Notes under the pieces: model-generated
Database searches by the model: none
What the model saw: only the letters and a program-made list of their open reading frames with translations
What the model was told of the DNA's origin: nothing
NCBI RefSeq assembly: GCF_900626285.1
Contig: NZ_LR131147.1
Span: 1,735,654-1,799,653, forward strand
Reading direction: 5' to 3'
Source of the DNA: Intestinimonas massiliensis (ex Afouda et al. 2020)
GTDB taxonomy: Bacteria > Bacillota > Clostridia > Oscillospirales > Oscillospiraceae
Length of the DNA: 64,000 bases
Made by a program: the position numbers and the translations under genes
Part shown: piece after piece, positions 24,856 through 33,954 of the stretch
Numbering within the stretch: position 1 is the first letter of the stretch
Layout of the letters: every line of letters starts with the position of its first letter

Positions 24856-25338
24856 ATGGACAAAACCAGTTTCACCGCCGCGGTGGAGCGCTATCAGGAC
24901 ACGGTCTACCGGGTGGCGCTCCACGTCCTGGCCAGCCCGCAGGACGCGGACGACGCGGTGCAGGAGGTCTTTCTCCGGCTGTACACCGCCCAAAAACCCT
25001 TCCAGGGGGAGGAGCACCTGCGGCGGTGGCTGCTGCGGGTGACGGTGAACTACTGCCGGGACGTGCTGCGCAGCCCCTGGCGGAAGCGGCGGGCCTCCCT
25101 GGATGAGGTTCCGACCCAGCCGGTGTTCCAGGAGCCGGAGCAGGAGGCCCTGTATCAGGCGGTAATGGCCCTGCCGGAGATCTACCGCATCGTGCTGGTG
25201 CTGTTTTACTACGAGGAACTGTCGGTGCGGGAGATCGGGAAGCTGCTGGACCTGGAACCCTCCACGGTGACCACCCGGCTGTCCCGGGCCCGGTCCAAGC
25301 TGAAGGAACAGTTGGGGGAGGTGTGGCAGGATGACTAA
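24856..25338 (+). CDS. ECF-type RNA polymerase sigma factor
   Basis: A 160-residue group 4 sigma factor. Region 2 is at about residues 8-75 (YQDTVYRVALHVL, DADDAVQEVFLRLY, LRRWLLRVTVNYCRDVLRS). Region 4 is at about 100-155 (LPEIYRIVLVLFYYEELSVREIGKLL with the helix-turn-helix STVTTRLSRARSKLK). The ATG at 24856 follows an AAGGGGGG site; an in-frame extension to 24697 starts in the divergent promoter region and is rejected. Its 3' end overlaps the next gene by eight bases, the usual sigma/anti-sigma arrangement. Confidence 0.93.
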   Translation: MDKTSFTAAVERYQDTVYRVALHVLASPQDADDAVQEVFLRLYTAQKPFQGEEHLRRWLLRVTVNYCRDVLRSPWRKRRASLDEVPTQPVFQEPEQEALYQAVMALPEIYRIVLVLFYYEELSVREIGKLLDLEPSTVTTRLSRARSKLKEQLGEVWQDD

Positions 25339-26857
25339 CCGGGAATTCTATCAGGAGACCTTCTCTCAGGTCCACAGCTCCGTCCCCATCCGCTGGGAGG
25401 ACTTTGAACAGCGGCGGAAGCCCCGGCGGAAGAAACCCGTCCGGCGGCTGTGGCTGCTGGCGGCGGCAGTTGCCCTGCTGGCCGCCCTGTCCGCCGTGGC
25501 GGTAGCCGCCCATCTGATGGGCCTGCGGGATCTGGTGCTGCCCCAGGGGCAGTCCGACCCCTCGCCCCAGCAGTCCGTACAAGAGGATGTTCTCAGCCTG
25601 TCCGGCTATCTCGACACCCCCGAGAGCCAGGCCCTGGCGGAGTGGAACGATTTCCTGTCCTCCTATGACCCGGACGGCGCCATCCTCAGGGTGGTGGGCA
25701 ACTACACAGACCCCGCACTGGCCAAATACAGCTGTTACATGGTGTACACCCAGGAGATGGCGGACAAGCTGGAGGAGATCGCCGCCAAATATCACCTGAC
25801 CCTCCACACCTGGGAGCATGTGGTGGAAACGCAGGACGACTGGATCGCCCTGTTGGGGGATTTTCTGGGGGACAACACCGCCTATTCCGGCCCCATGGCG
25901 GAGGACGGCACCTTCCACTATGACGGATACCTGGACACCGGCAGCGGTACCCGGCTGGACTACCAGTTCCGCCGCAGCGTCAAGGGCACCCTCAACGACG
26001 TATATTTTACGGTGGACGATCTGTCCGCCTATGAGGAGTGGTACTACAAGACCGACGAGGGCCGGGAGATCACCCTGGATCTGGGACCGGGCCGGGGCTT
26101 CCTGCTCACCGACCTGGGGGACAGCTTCATCTCCGTCACCGTGCTGGAGGGCACCGACCAGGGGGTGACCAAGCAGGACATGAAGGACCTGGCGGACAGC
26201 TTCGACTACTCCCTCCTCACCCCCGCCCGGCCCCTGGATGAATCCCTCCGGGAGACCCCGGCCCAGGAGAGCGGCCAATCCGGCTCTGACCTGCCCGGGT
26301 CCATTGCCGGGGTACTGGCGGCGGAGGGCGTCTTTTATGATGCCCCCCACAACGGCACCACCACCCTGCTCCAGTATCTGGACAGCCGCGCCCCGGCCCA
26401 CAACCGGCTGGCGGCGGACTCCTTCGCCGCCATTGACCTGGACGGGGACGGCAGGAGTGAGGCGGTGGTGCTGCTGACCCTGGACACGGGAGCCGACTAC
26501 GGCTGCCTGGTGCTGCGGCAGGGGGAGGACGGCACCGTATACGGCTACACCCTGGCCAGCGGGGAGCTGACCGGCCTAAAGGTGGACGGCACCTACTCCT
26601 ACTCCTATGACACCTCCAGCGGGTTCGGCCGGATGATCTTCTCCAACACCGACATCTCGGGCACGATCCAGCACGACTGGGCCACCGCGCCCAAGGGGTC
26701 GGCGGATACCACCACCGGCGGCGACGGCACCGTAAGCACCGACTGGTACCTGGACTACCAGTCCGTTACCCGGGCGGACTACGAAGCCGCCCTGGCCATC
26801 CAGCAGAGCAAGGAGGATGTCTCCTGGCATTTCCTGTACGAGATACAGGCTCCATAA
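25331..26857 (+). CDS. Probable membrane anti-sigma partner with large extracellular domain
   Basis: A 508-residue type II membrane protein. The first 40 residues are short and basic (RRKPRRKKPVRR), followed by one membrane helix at about 42-63, then about 445 extracytoplasmic residues. Translational overlap with the sigma gene strongly suggests it restrains that sigma factor. It has no recognisable zinc anti-sigma motif (HxxxCxxC). Around residue 375 it has IDLDGDGRSEAVVL, which resembles a calcium-binding loop of VCBS/FG-GAP type. I cannot assign the ectodomain to a named family. A bidirectional terminator follows. Confidence 0.7.
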   Translation: MTNREFYQETFSQVHSSVPIRWEDFEQRRKPRRKKPVRRLWLLAAAVALLAALSAVAVAAHLMGLRDLVLPQGQSDPSPQQSVQEDVLSLSGYLDTPESQALAEWNDFLSSYDPDGAILRVVGNYTDPALAKYSCYMVYTQEMADKLEEIAAKYHLTLHTWEHVVETQDDWIALLGDFLGDNTAYSGPMAEDGTFHYDGYLDTGSGTRLDYQFRRSVKGTLNDVYFTVDDLSAYEEWYYKTDEGREITLDLGPGRGFLLTDLGDSFISVTVLEGTDQGVTKQDMKDLADSFDYSLLTPARPLDESLRETPAQESGQSGSDLPGSIAGVLAAEGVFYDAPHNGTTTLLQYLDSRAPAHNRLAADSFAAIDLDGDGRSEAVVLLTLDTGADYGCLVLRQGEDGTVYGYTLASGELTGLKVDGTYSYSYDTSSGFGRMIFSNTDISGTIQHDWATAPKGSADTTTGGDGTVSTDWYLDYQSVTRADYEAALAIQQSKEDVSWHFLYEIQAP

Positions 26858-26863
26858 GCAGCA

Positions 26864-26892
26864 AAAAGGGCGGCCCATCGGGCCGCCCTTTT
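26864..26892. terminator. Bidirectional terminator between sigma operon and miaA
   Basis: A 13-bp perfect stem (26864-26876 with 26880-26892) with an ATC loop. The arms begin with A-runs and end with T-runs, so it can end both converging transcripts. Confidence 0.92.
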
Positions 26893-26900
26893 CTCATACC

Positions 26901-27806
26901 TTATGCCTGGAGAAATCGTTCCACCGCGTCTGTGGCCTGGGTGAGGAAGTCCCCCTCCATGTCCAGCCACAGCACGTCCCTGTCCTTTTTGAACCACACC
27001 ACCTGCCGCTTGGCAAAGCGCTTGATGGCCCGGCCCAGCTCGTCCTTCAGCCCCTCCAGGGTGGGGATTTTGCCGGTGAGATACCAGAGGATGTAGCGGT
27101 ACTCCAGCCCCAGCCGGTCCAGGAACTGGTCGCTCACCCCGGCGGCGCGGAGGTTTGCCACCTCGTCGATCATGCCCGCGTCGATCCGTGCCTGGAGCCG
27201 CTGGTCGATGCGGTCACACACCACCTCCCGGGGGAAATTCACCCCCAGCAGCAGGCAGTGGTACCGGGGGCAGGCCTTGGGGGCCTCCCACCCGCCGGAC
27301 AGGGCTTTCTCCACCGACCGCATGAGCCGGTGGCGGTTGTTCTCCTCCCCGCCGGTGAGGGTGACGCCGGTCCTCTCCCGCAGGATGGCATACAGCTCCT
27401 CGTTGCTTTTCTGCTCCAATTCCTCCCGCAGGGCGGGGTCCGGCTTGCTGTTGGAAAAGACGAAACCCTCGGTGACGGAGCGGACGTACAGCCCGGTGCC
27501 CCCCACCAGGATGGGGGTTTTGCCCCGGGCGATCACATCGTCGATGGCGGCGTAGGCCGCCGGCTGGAAGTCGGCCACGGAGTAGGTTTCGCCCGGCTCC
27601 ACCACGTCCAGCATGTGGTGGGGGATCCCCTCCATCTCCTCCTCCGTCACCTTACCGGTGCCCAGGTCCAGGCCCTTGTACACCTGCCGGGAATCGGCGG
27701 AGATCACCTCGCCGTCAAATCGCTTGGCCAGCTCCACACCCAGGCCGCTCTTTCCGCAGGCGGTGGTGCCCAGCACCACCACCAGCTTGGGCAGGCCCCC
27801 GGTCAT
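26901..27806 (-). CDS. miaA: tRNA dimethylallyltransferase
   Basis: Adds the dimethylallyl group to A37 of UNN-decoding tRNAs. The 301 residues have the P-loop GTTACGKSGL (a Cys for the usual Ser), the SADSRQVYKGLDLGTGK block, HHMLDVVEPGETYSVADFQ, ILVGGTGLYV and the C-terminal FAKRQVVWFKK. It is the last gene of a five-gene minus-strand block and overlaps lepB in an ATGA junction. Its product is the substrate for MiaB-type methylthiolation. Confidence 0.96.
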   Translation of the reverse strand: MTGGLPKLVVVLGTTACGKSGLGVELAKRFDGEVISADSRQVYKGLDLGTGKVTEEEMEGIPHHMLDVVEPGETYSVADFQPAAYAAIDDVIARGKTPILVGGTGLYVRSVTEGFVFSNSKPDPALREELEQKSNEELYAILRERTGVTLTGGEENNRHRLMRSVEKALSGGWEAPKACPRYHCLLLGVNFPREVVCDRIDQRLQARIDAGMIDEVANLRAAGVSDQFLDRLGLEYRYILWYLTGKIPTLEGLKDELGRAIKRFAKRQVVWFKKDRDVLWLDMEGDFLTQATDAVERFLQA

Positions 27807-28417
27807 ACCTGGTCTCCGTGGACGATGGCCCCGAAGTCCTGGAAGGGCAGCAGCACCCAGATGGCCCGGCCCAGCACGTACCGCTGGTCCACCGTGCCCA
27901 GGGTCACGTCCCGGCTGTCGGAGGAGTGGTTGCGGTTGTCCCCCATGACGAAGATGGACCCCTCGGGCACCACCACGTCGGTGAGGCTCTCCCCCATAGG
28001 CTGCATCATGGGCTCGTTGATATAGGGCTCGTCCAGCACCTCGCCGTCCACCGTCACGGTGCCGGCGGCGTAGTCGATGACCACGTGCTGGCCCCCGGTG
28101 GCGATGACCCGCTTGACGATGGGGCCGTCGGCGGCGTCAAACTCCTTGGTGAGCACCACCACGTCCCCCTGCTTGGGGGTGTATCCGATACTCTGGAGGA
28201 GCAGCATGTCCCCGTTGTGGAGGGTGGGCACCATGGAACTGCCCGACACGCCGATGATCCGTCCCACAAAGGTGAACACCAGGATCAGCAGCACCAGGGC
28301 GGCCACCAGCGCCTGAAGCCAGAAGTACAGATCCAGCTTCAGGGAGTCGCTGCTGGACAGCTCCTCCTTTTTCTCCAGCTCCTCATGTCTGTCAAGTCTC
28401 AATCTGATCAGCTCCAT
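27803..28417 (-). CDS. lepB: Signal peptidase I
   Basis: Cleaves signal peptides of exported proteins. The 204-residue protein has a cytoplasmic start, one membrane helix (about 31-55), the catalytic serine motif GSSMVPTL and the lysine motif (IVKRVIATGGQ), then the conserved FVMGDNRNHSSDSR box. This is the single-anchor Gram-positive type. The ATG at 28417 is chosen although its ribosome binding site is weak; a TTG 18 bases upstream has none either. Many exported proteins in this window would be its clients. Confidence 0.94.
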   Translation of the reverse strand: MELIRLRLDRHEELEKKEELSSSDSLKLDLYFWLQALVAALVLLILVFTFVGRIIGVSGSSMVPTLHNGDMLLLQSIGYTPKQGDVVVLTKEFDAADGPIVKRVIATGGQHVVIDYAAGTVTVDGEVLDEPYINEPMMQPMGESLTDVVVPEGSIFVMGDNRNHSSDSRDVTLGTVDQRYVLGRAIWVLLPFQDFGAIVHGDQV

Positions 28418-28475
28418 AACCCGTGAATAGACCAATTATAATGCACAAAAACCCCGATTGCAAGGGAAGACTGTC

Positions 28476-30680
28476 TCACTTTTCCGCCAGCCAGGCGCTC
28501 TCCCGGCTGTGGCAGGTGAACAGCAGGATCTGCCGCTCCTGCCCCAGCTCCGCCAGGGTGTCCAGGGCCAGGGCCATCCGCTCATCGTCAAAGTTGGCCA
28601 GGGCGTCGTCCAGCACCAGGGGGCAGGGATCCTCCCCCGGCAGCACCAGCTGGCACACCGCCAGCCGCACCGCCAGATAGAGCTGGTCGGCGGTGCCACG
28701 GGACAGCACCAGCGCCCGCCGGGGCAGCAGGCCGTCGTGCTCCTCCGCCAGGGCCTCAAACTCCCTGGTGAGGGACACCTTGTCGTATTTGCCGCCGGTG
28801 AGTTTGGACAGCAGCTCGCCCGCCCGCCGGTTCAGGGCGGGGGAGAACCGGGCCTGAAGCCCGGCGTGGCCCTTCTCCAGGGCCTCCAGGGCGGCGGTGA
28901 GGGCGTCGTACTCCTTCCGGCGGCGCTCCAGCTCCTCCACGACGGCCTCCCGCCGGGCGGTGAGCTCCTCCCGGTCCCCCAGGGTGTTCAGCTCCCCCTG
29001 GGCCAGGGCCAGGCCGCCCCGCAGCCGGGTCAGCTCGCTCTCCGCCGCCTCCAGCCGGGCGGCGGTCTCCGCCGGGTCGAACCGGGGCACCACCCCGTTG
29101 TCCTCCAGGCCGTCCTCCGGCTTGGGCAGGCTGTCGGCCAGGGTTCTGGCCCCCTCCAGCTTCACCTTTGCGGTAGCCAGCCGCTGGTCCAGGTTCAGGG
29201 CCCGGGAGATGGCGGCAGACACCCCGAAGGTGTCGGTGACAGTGGGGGCGAAGGTGTGGACCAGCGCCAGCAGCTTGGTTTTCGTGTCCTGATCCCGGGC
29301 GGTCAGCTCCGCCAGGGACTGTTCCACCGCCTCCCGGCGGCGGGCGGCCTCGGCGGCCACCACACACCGCTCCCGGTAGACGTTGGCCCGGGTCAGGATG
29401 TCGTCGGGGGTATTGGCCGAGTAGCGCTCCAGCACGTCGGCCCGGGCCCGCTCCGCCCCCTTCTTTTTCGCAGCAGCGGCCACCAACAGGCCTACCCCCG
29501 CCGCAGCCAGCACGCCGCAGGCGGCCGCCCCCATCCACAGGGCGGGCAGGACCTTGGCCAGAGCCAGGCCCAGCGCGGCGGCGGCCAGCACCAGGGCGGC
29601 AGCGCCCCCTCCCGTCAGGCCGCCGGTGCGGACGGCCCGCCCGACGGTCTCGGCGTCGGCGCTGGCCTGCTGCCAGGCCTCATCCGGGGTCAGATCGGGG
29701 AACAGGGGGTCTACGGCGGCGGCTTTGGTTTCCGCTTCCTCCGTTCTGGCCTCCTCCAGCTGGTTTTCCGCCAGCTTCTGGTTGGAGTGGAGGGTGTTCA
29801 GGTAGTTCAGCTCCTCCTGGGCCCGCCGCAGGGTCTCCCCGTCGGGGGGCGCGCCGTAGCGGTTAAGTTCTGCTTGCAGGGCCTCCACCTGGGCTCTGGT
29901 CTCCGCCAGGGCCTGCTGGCCCGCCTCCCACTTCTGCCGCCGGGCGGCCATGGCGCGGACCAGATGGGCCTGCCGCTCGGACAAAAGCAGCTTGTGCTCG
30001 GTCTGGAGCCGGTCCAGCTCCCGCTTGGCCTCCTGGGACAGGCGGAAGGCCTTGGACTGGCGGGCCAGGGTATTCTCGATCTCCGCCAGCTCCCCCTCCA
30101 GCTTGGGGATCAGGCCGGTCCTGTTGTGCTGGCGGCGGTTGCGCCAGTCCCGCAGCACCCGCTCCACCTGGGAGTAGGACACGTCCTCCTCCCCGCTGGA
30201 GGCCAGGGCGGCGATGCGGGCCTCCAGGGCGGGGGCGCCGTCGATGGCGGTTCCGCCCTGGCCCACGAAGGCGGAGCGCTCGAACACCTCCCGGGGCACC
30301 CCCAGCAGGGTCTCCCCCACGGTGTCGCCGGTGAGGCCGGGCACCTGCTCCCCGGTGCCGGTATATACCGCCTCAAAAGCGCCGAAGGGGGTGTTTCCCT
30401 TCTGGCCCCGGCGGAGGGTGATGGCCTGGCCCTTCCACTCCAGGTCCAGGACCCCCTCCATGGCCGCCCCGCTCCAGGGCTGGTAGCGGTTCTTTTCCGC
30501 GATGTAGTTCTGCTTGTCCCGCTCCTTGGTGTTGATGCCGTAGAACATGGCCCGCAGGAAGGCGGACCAGGTGGACTTGCCCCCCTCGTTGGGGGCGGTG
30601 ATGATATTCAGGCCGTCCTTCAGGGTCAGCTCCCGGTGGTCCAGGCCCCCGAAGGTGGCGCGCATTTTCTTGATTTTCAT
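28476..30680 (-). CDS. yhaN: SbcC/YhaN-like AAA ATPase
   Basis: A 734-residue SMC-like ATPase. The N-terminal half-site has FGGLDHRELTLKDGLNIITAPNEGGKSTW (Walker A at about 32-39) and the C-terminal half has the signature LSRGTADQLYLAVRLAV and Walker B LVLDDALANFDDER. Long charged coiled coils lie between. The middle (about 390-440) contains two hydrophobic Ala/Leu/Val-rich segments, typical of YhaN-type proteins and not of true SbcC. The start ATG at 30680 overlaps the partner gene stop by four bases. It probably works with the nuclease next door in DNA end processing. Confidence 0.86.
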   Translation of the reverse strand: MKIKKMRATFGGLDHRELTLKDGLNIITAPNEGGKSTWSAFLRAMFYGINTKERDKQNYIAEKNRYQPWSGAAMEGVLDLEWKGQAITLRRGQKGNTPFGAFEAVYTGTGEQVPGLTGDTVGETLLGVPREVFERSAFVGQGGTAIDGAPALEARIAALASSGEEDVSYSQVERVLRDWRNRRQHNRTGLIPKLEGELAEIENTLARQSKAFRLSQEAKRELDRLQTEHKLLLSERQAHLVRAMAARRQKWEAGQQALAETRAQVEALQAELNRYGAPPDGETLRRAQEELNYLNTLHSNQKLAENQLEEARTEEAETKAAAVDPLFPDLTPDEAWQQASADAETVGRAVRTGGLTGGGAAALVLAAAALGLALAKVLPALWMGAAACGVLAAAGVGLLVAAAAKKKGAERARADVLERYSANTPDDILTRANVYRERCVVAAEAARRREAVEQSLAELTARDQDTKTKLLALVHTFAPTVTDTFGVSAAISRALNLDQRLATAKVKLEGARTLADSLPKPEDGLEDNGVVPRFDPAETAARLEAAESELTRLRGGLALAQGELNTLGDREELTARREAVVEELERRRKEYDALTAALEALEKGHAGLQARFSPALNRRAGELLSKLTGGKYDKVSLTREFEALAEEHDGLLPRRALVLSRGTADQLYLAVRLAVCQLVLPGEDPCPLVLDDALANFDDERMALALDTLAELGQERQILLFTCHSRESAWLAEK

Positions 30681-31759
30681 GGGCAGGGGTCCTCCCCGTG
30701 TTCCAGGGCCGCCAGGGCAAAGCGGGCGGCCAGGTCTCGGTCTTCCAGCTCCTTTTCCCCCTTCAGGGCCCGGAGCACCAGCCCGGTGAGGCTGTCCTCC
30801 CCCGCCCGGTCCCACAGATCCCGGAGGGGCCGGGTGTTGTCCCGGACGGTGACGCTGAAATAGAGGGGGGCCGCCAGGGCGGTGAGGGCGGCGGGATCGG
30901 GGGCGTCAAAGCTCCGCTGGCCGGTGAGGACGATCCGGCAGCAGTCCCCGGTGGGAGAGGTGGGCAGCACGGCCCGGAGGGCCTCTTCGGCGCTCTCCTT
31001 CCCGGTAACGTCGGCCTCGGTGATCTCATACCGCCGCCCGGCCAGGGGCACGAAGCGGGCGGACACGGTACGGTCATCGGCCACCGTCACCGACAGCACG
31101 CCCTTCTCTCCCGTCTCGTCAAAGCCCCGGCCCTCGGGGCAGCCGGGGTAGGCCCAGAAGGTGTCCCCCGCCTGCTGCAAACCGGAGCAGGCGTGGATGT
31201 GGCCCAGGGCCAGGTAGGTCAGGCCGCTGGCAGCGATGTCCGCCGGGTCGATGGGGCCGTACCGGCCCTGGCCCGCCACGTCCCCATGGAGGGCCATCAG
31301 GTGGAGCTTCCCGTCCCGGGGGACGGAGAAGCCCATGAGGGGGGAGCGGTCGGCCTGGGGGGTGGTGAAGGCCGCCCCGTGGACCACGCAATTGAGCTGG
31401 GGCAGCTCCACCGCCTCAGGCTGCACTGTGGTAAAGATGTGTACGTTGTCCGGCCACACGGTGCCGGCATACACCGACCGGGGGCCGTAGGGGTCGTGGT
31501 TGCCGGGGGCGATGAACACCGGCACCTTCATCTGACCCAGGGTGCGGGAGAGGGCCTCCACCGTCTCCTGGTAGGTCTCCCCCCCGTCCAGCAGGTCGCC
31601 GGACAGCAGCACCAGGTCCGCCCCCTCGGTCTCCGCCAGGTCGGCCAGCCGGTCCAGCAGCTGCCGCTGCTCGGCCCGCCGCACCCTGGCCTGCTCCGGG
31701 GAGAGGGCGGCGAATGGGGCGTCCAGATGGAAGTCCGCCCCGTGAATGAGTTTCAGCAT
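30677..31759 (-). CDS. yhaO: SbcD/YhaO-like DNA repair exonuclease
   Basis: A 360-residue metallophosphoesterase. The ordered metal motifs are HGADFHLDAPF, LSGDLLDGG, APGNHDPYG, ALHGDVAGQG and ALGHIHACSG, the Mre11/SbcD pattern. The gene is translationally coupled to the ATPase gene by a four-base overlap, which supports a nuclease-ATPase complex. It begins 14 bases after ymdB ends. By analogy with Bacillus YhaO it acts in DNA repair; the exact substrate is inference. Confidence 0.9.
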   Translation of the reverse strand: MLKLIHGADFHLDAPFAALSPEQARVRRAEQRQLLDRLADLAETEGADLVLLSGDLLDGGETYQETVEALSRTLGQMKVPVFIAPGNHDPYGPRSVYAGTVWPDNVHIFTTVQPEAVELPQLNCVVHGAAFTTPQADRSPLMGFSVPRDGKLHLMALHGDVAGQGRYGPIDPADIAASGLTYLALGHIHACSGLQQAGDTFWAYPGCPEGRGFDETGEKGVLSVTVADDRTVSARFVPLAGRRYEITEADVTGKESAEEALRAVLPTSPTGDCCRIVLTGQRSFDAPDPAALTALAAPLYFSVTVRDNTRPLRDLWDRAGEDSLTGLVLRALKGEKELEDRDLAARFALAALEHGEDPCP

Positions 31760-31773
31760 CGTTCGGTTTCCTT

Positions 31774-32556
31774 TCAGTCGCGCAGGTCCACCCGCTCCAC
31801 TTCCACGCAGCGGCGGGTATCGGTATCAATGGAAAAGACCACGCTCTCCAGCTTGCAGGGGCCGTCGGCGGGCTCAAACCGCCGGGGCAGCCCGCCCAGG
31901 AAGCGGTTGATGGCCTGCTCGGGCCGGATGCCCAGCACGCTGCGGGAGGGGCCGGTCATGCCCAGGTCGGTGACAAAGCCGGTGCCTTTGGGCAGGATCT
32001 GCATGTCGGCGGTGGGCACGTGGGTGTGGGTGCCCCACAGGGCCTGCACCCTGCCGTCCAGGTAGTACCCCATGGCCCCCTTCTCGCTGGTGGCCTCGGC
32101 GTGGAAGTCCACCAGCACTACGTCGGCCCCCTCCATCCGCCTGAGCACCCGGTCGGCGGTGGTAAAGGGGTTTTCAAAGTTGCTGTCCATCTCGCACCGG
32201 CCGATCAGGTTGATGACGCCGATGTGCAGGCCGTTGGGGCCGTCGTACACCTCCCAGCCCCGGCCGGGCACCCGGTTGGTGTAGTTGGCGGGCCGCAGGG
32301 TGTAGCGGTCGTCCTCCAGGAAGTCGGCGATCTGGATGCGGTTCCAGGTGTGGTTGCCCAGGGTGACCACATCGGCCCCGGCGTCAAAGATCTCCCGGGC
32401 CTGCCGGGGCAGGATGCCCACCCCGGAGGCGTTCTCCCCGTTGACCACGGTGAAGTGGATGTTCTTCAGCTTTTTCAGCTGCCGCAGGTGGCGGTCCAGG
32501 CACTCCAGGCCGCCGTCGCCCACCACGTCGCCTACCGCCAATATATTCAGGATCAT
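31774..32556 (-). CDS. ymdB: YmdB-like metallophosphoesterase (TIGR00282 family)
   Basis: A 260-residue phosphodiesterase. Motifs are ILAVGDVVGDGG at the start, NGENASG, TLGNHTWN and the C-terminal HTHVPTADMQILPKGTGFVTDLGMTGP, all characteristic of this family. Bacillus YmdB hydrolyses 2',3'-cyclic nucleotides and influences biofilm versus motility gene expression. It is the first gene of the ymdB-yhaO-yhaN-lepB-miaA block. The start ATG follows GGGAGG. Confidence 0.93.
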   Translation of the reverse strand: MILNILAVGDVVGDGGLECLDRHLRQLKKLKNIHFTVVNGENASGVGILPRQAREIFDAGADVVTLGNHTWNRIQIADFLEDDRYTLRPANYTNRVPGRGWEVYDGPNGLHIGVINLIGRCEMDSNFENPFTTADRVLRRMEGADVVLVDFHAEATSEKGAMGYYLDGRVQALWGTHTHVPTADMQILPKGTGFVTDLGMTGPSRSVLGIRPEQAINRFLGGLPRRFEPADGPCKLESVVFSIDTDTRRCVEVERVDLRD

Positions 32557-32707
32557 AGTCTGCCTCCCTTTAAATTCAACAGCTCTTATTATATGTTATT
32601 TTTTCTCAAAGGGCAATTGCCGATTCCCATTTCCAGAATTGATCCCAATTTGTAACTCCTTTCCTGTAACAGTATGGTAATCTATTTCTGAACAAGGAGG
32701 TTTTTTG

Positions 32708-33943
32708 ATGAAACGTGTCGCACTCTGTCTGTTTCTGGCCCTCGCCCTGACTGTCTGCGGACCGGCCGCGGCCAGTCAGCTCAGCAGTCTGACTGCGGGC
32801 GGTTCCGCTGCCGACGAGGGCGTGCCTGCCGTTCCCCGGGACCCCCCACCGCCCCCCACGCCTACGCCCACGCCGGAGCCGCCGCTGATCTCCCAGGCCC
32901 AGCTCCAGCAGGCGGTGGAGCAGGCGAAGAAGGACTACGGCGCCATGGGCATCCAGGCGGCGGTGATCCAGGACGGGGAGGTCATCGCCCAGGCCGCCTC
33001 CGGCTGGGCGGTGAACGGGCAGATCTCCATGACGCCCCGGCACAAGATGCGCTGCGCCTCCCTCACCAAGGTGGCGGTGGGCATCAGCGTGGGGGTGCTG
33101 ATGGACCAGGGCGTGATCGACCCCCAGGACAAGCTGTCGGACTACTGGGGGGTGACAGTGCGCAACCCATCCTATCCCAACACCCCCATTACGGTGGACA
33201 TGTTCCTCACCCACACCTCCACCCTCAGCGACGCCAGCGGCAGCCTGACCGCCCTGAAGGGGAGCAGCGCCCGGCAGCGGCTGGCGGGGAACGGCTACTA
33301 TAACGCCAAGCCCGGCGCCCTGTCCAGCTGGAGCTACAACAACTACGGCTTCGCCGTGCTGGGCATGACCCTGGAGCTGGCGGCGGACCGGGTGCTGGAC
33401 GACGTGCTGGGGGACGCCATCCTCACCCCCATGGGCATCGACGCCGCCTTTGAGGCGGGCAGCGTGGACGACACCGGCCTGCTGTGCGCCCTGTATCAGG
33501 GCAAATCCATGACCCGCTCGGTGGCCACCCAGAAGGGCTACAAATGCGTCGACACCCCGGGCTACCGGGGCAACTTCTTCGCCGGCGGCTTCACCTGCAG
33601 CGCCGGGGACATGGCCAAGCTGGTGGCCCTGCTGGCGGAGGACGGCATGTACCAGGGGCAGCAGCTCCTCTCCCCCGGGACGGTGGCCTTCCTGGAGCAG
33701 CCCTTCGGCCAGACCTCCGGCGGCTTCTCCCAGTGCCGCCCCCTGCGGTACCGGGAAAACATGTACGGCCGGGACCGGATCTATTACCACACCGGCTCGG
33801 CCTACGGCTTCTACGGCCTCATCTCCTATGATCCGGACACCGGGGACGGGGTGGTGGTCTTTACCACCGGAGCCAGCGGCGCCAAGGACAGCTGCGGGGT
33901 CTACTCCGTGTGCAGCCAGGTGGCCAAGGCGGTTTACGGGTAA
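32708..33943 (+). CDS. Secreted serine hydrolase (class C beta-lactamase/PBP-like)
   Basis: A 411-residue exported enzyme with a signal peptide (about 1-24), a proline/threonine linker (PPPPPTPTPTPEPP at about 45-58) and a beta-lactamase-fold domain. Active-site motifs are SLTK (the SxxK, in CASLTKVAVG), YNNYGF (the YxN) and HTGSAYGFYG in the place of KTG. Likely roles are peptidoglycan D,D-carboxypeptidase or esterase activity; resistance is not implied. ATG at 32708 lies seven bases after AAGGAGG. It starts a run of four exported proteins. Terminal NxxGF-type details alone cannot settle substrate. Confidence 0.87.
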   Translation: MKRVALCLFLALALTVCGPAAASQLSSLTAGGSAADEGVPAVPRDPPPPPTPTPTPEPPLISQAQLQQAVEQAKKDYGAMGIQAAVIQDGEVIAQAASGWAVNGQISMTPRHKMRCASLTKVAVGISVGVLMDQGVIDPQDKLSDYWGVTVRNPSYPNTPITVDMFLTHTSTLSDASGSLTALKGSSARQRLAGNGYYNAKPGALSSWSYNNYGFAVLGMTLELAADRVLDDVLGDAILTPMGIDAAFEAGSVDDTGLLCALYQGKSMTRSVATQKGYKCVDTPGYRGNFFAGGFTCSAGDMAKLVALLAEDGMYQGQQLLSPGTVAFLEQPFGQTSGGFSQCRPLRYRENMYGRDRIYYHTGSAYGFYGLISYDPDTGDGVVVFTTGASGAKDSCGVYSVCSQVAKAVYG

Positions 33944-33954
33944 ACCGGAAAGGA

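Noticed and set aside
28458..30863. An 801-codon open frame on the plus strand
   Set aside because: It is the shadow of the YhaN-like ATPase gene, rich in Gly, Gln and Leu with no domain.
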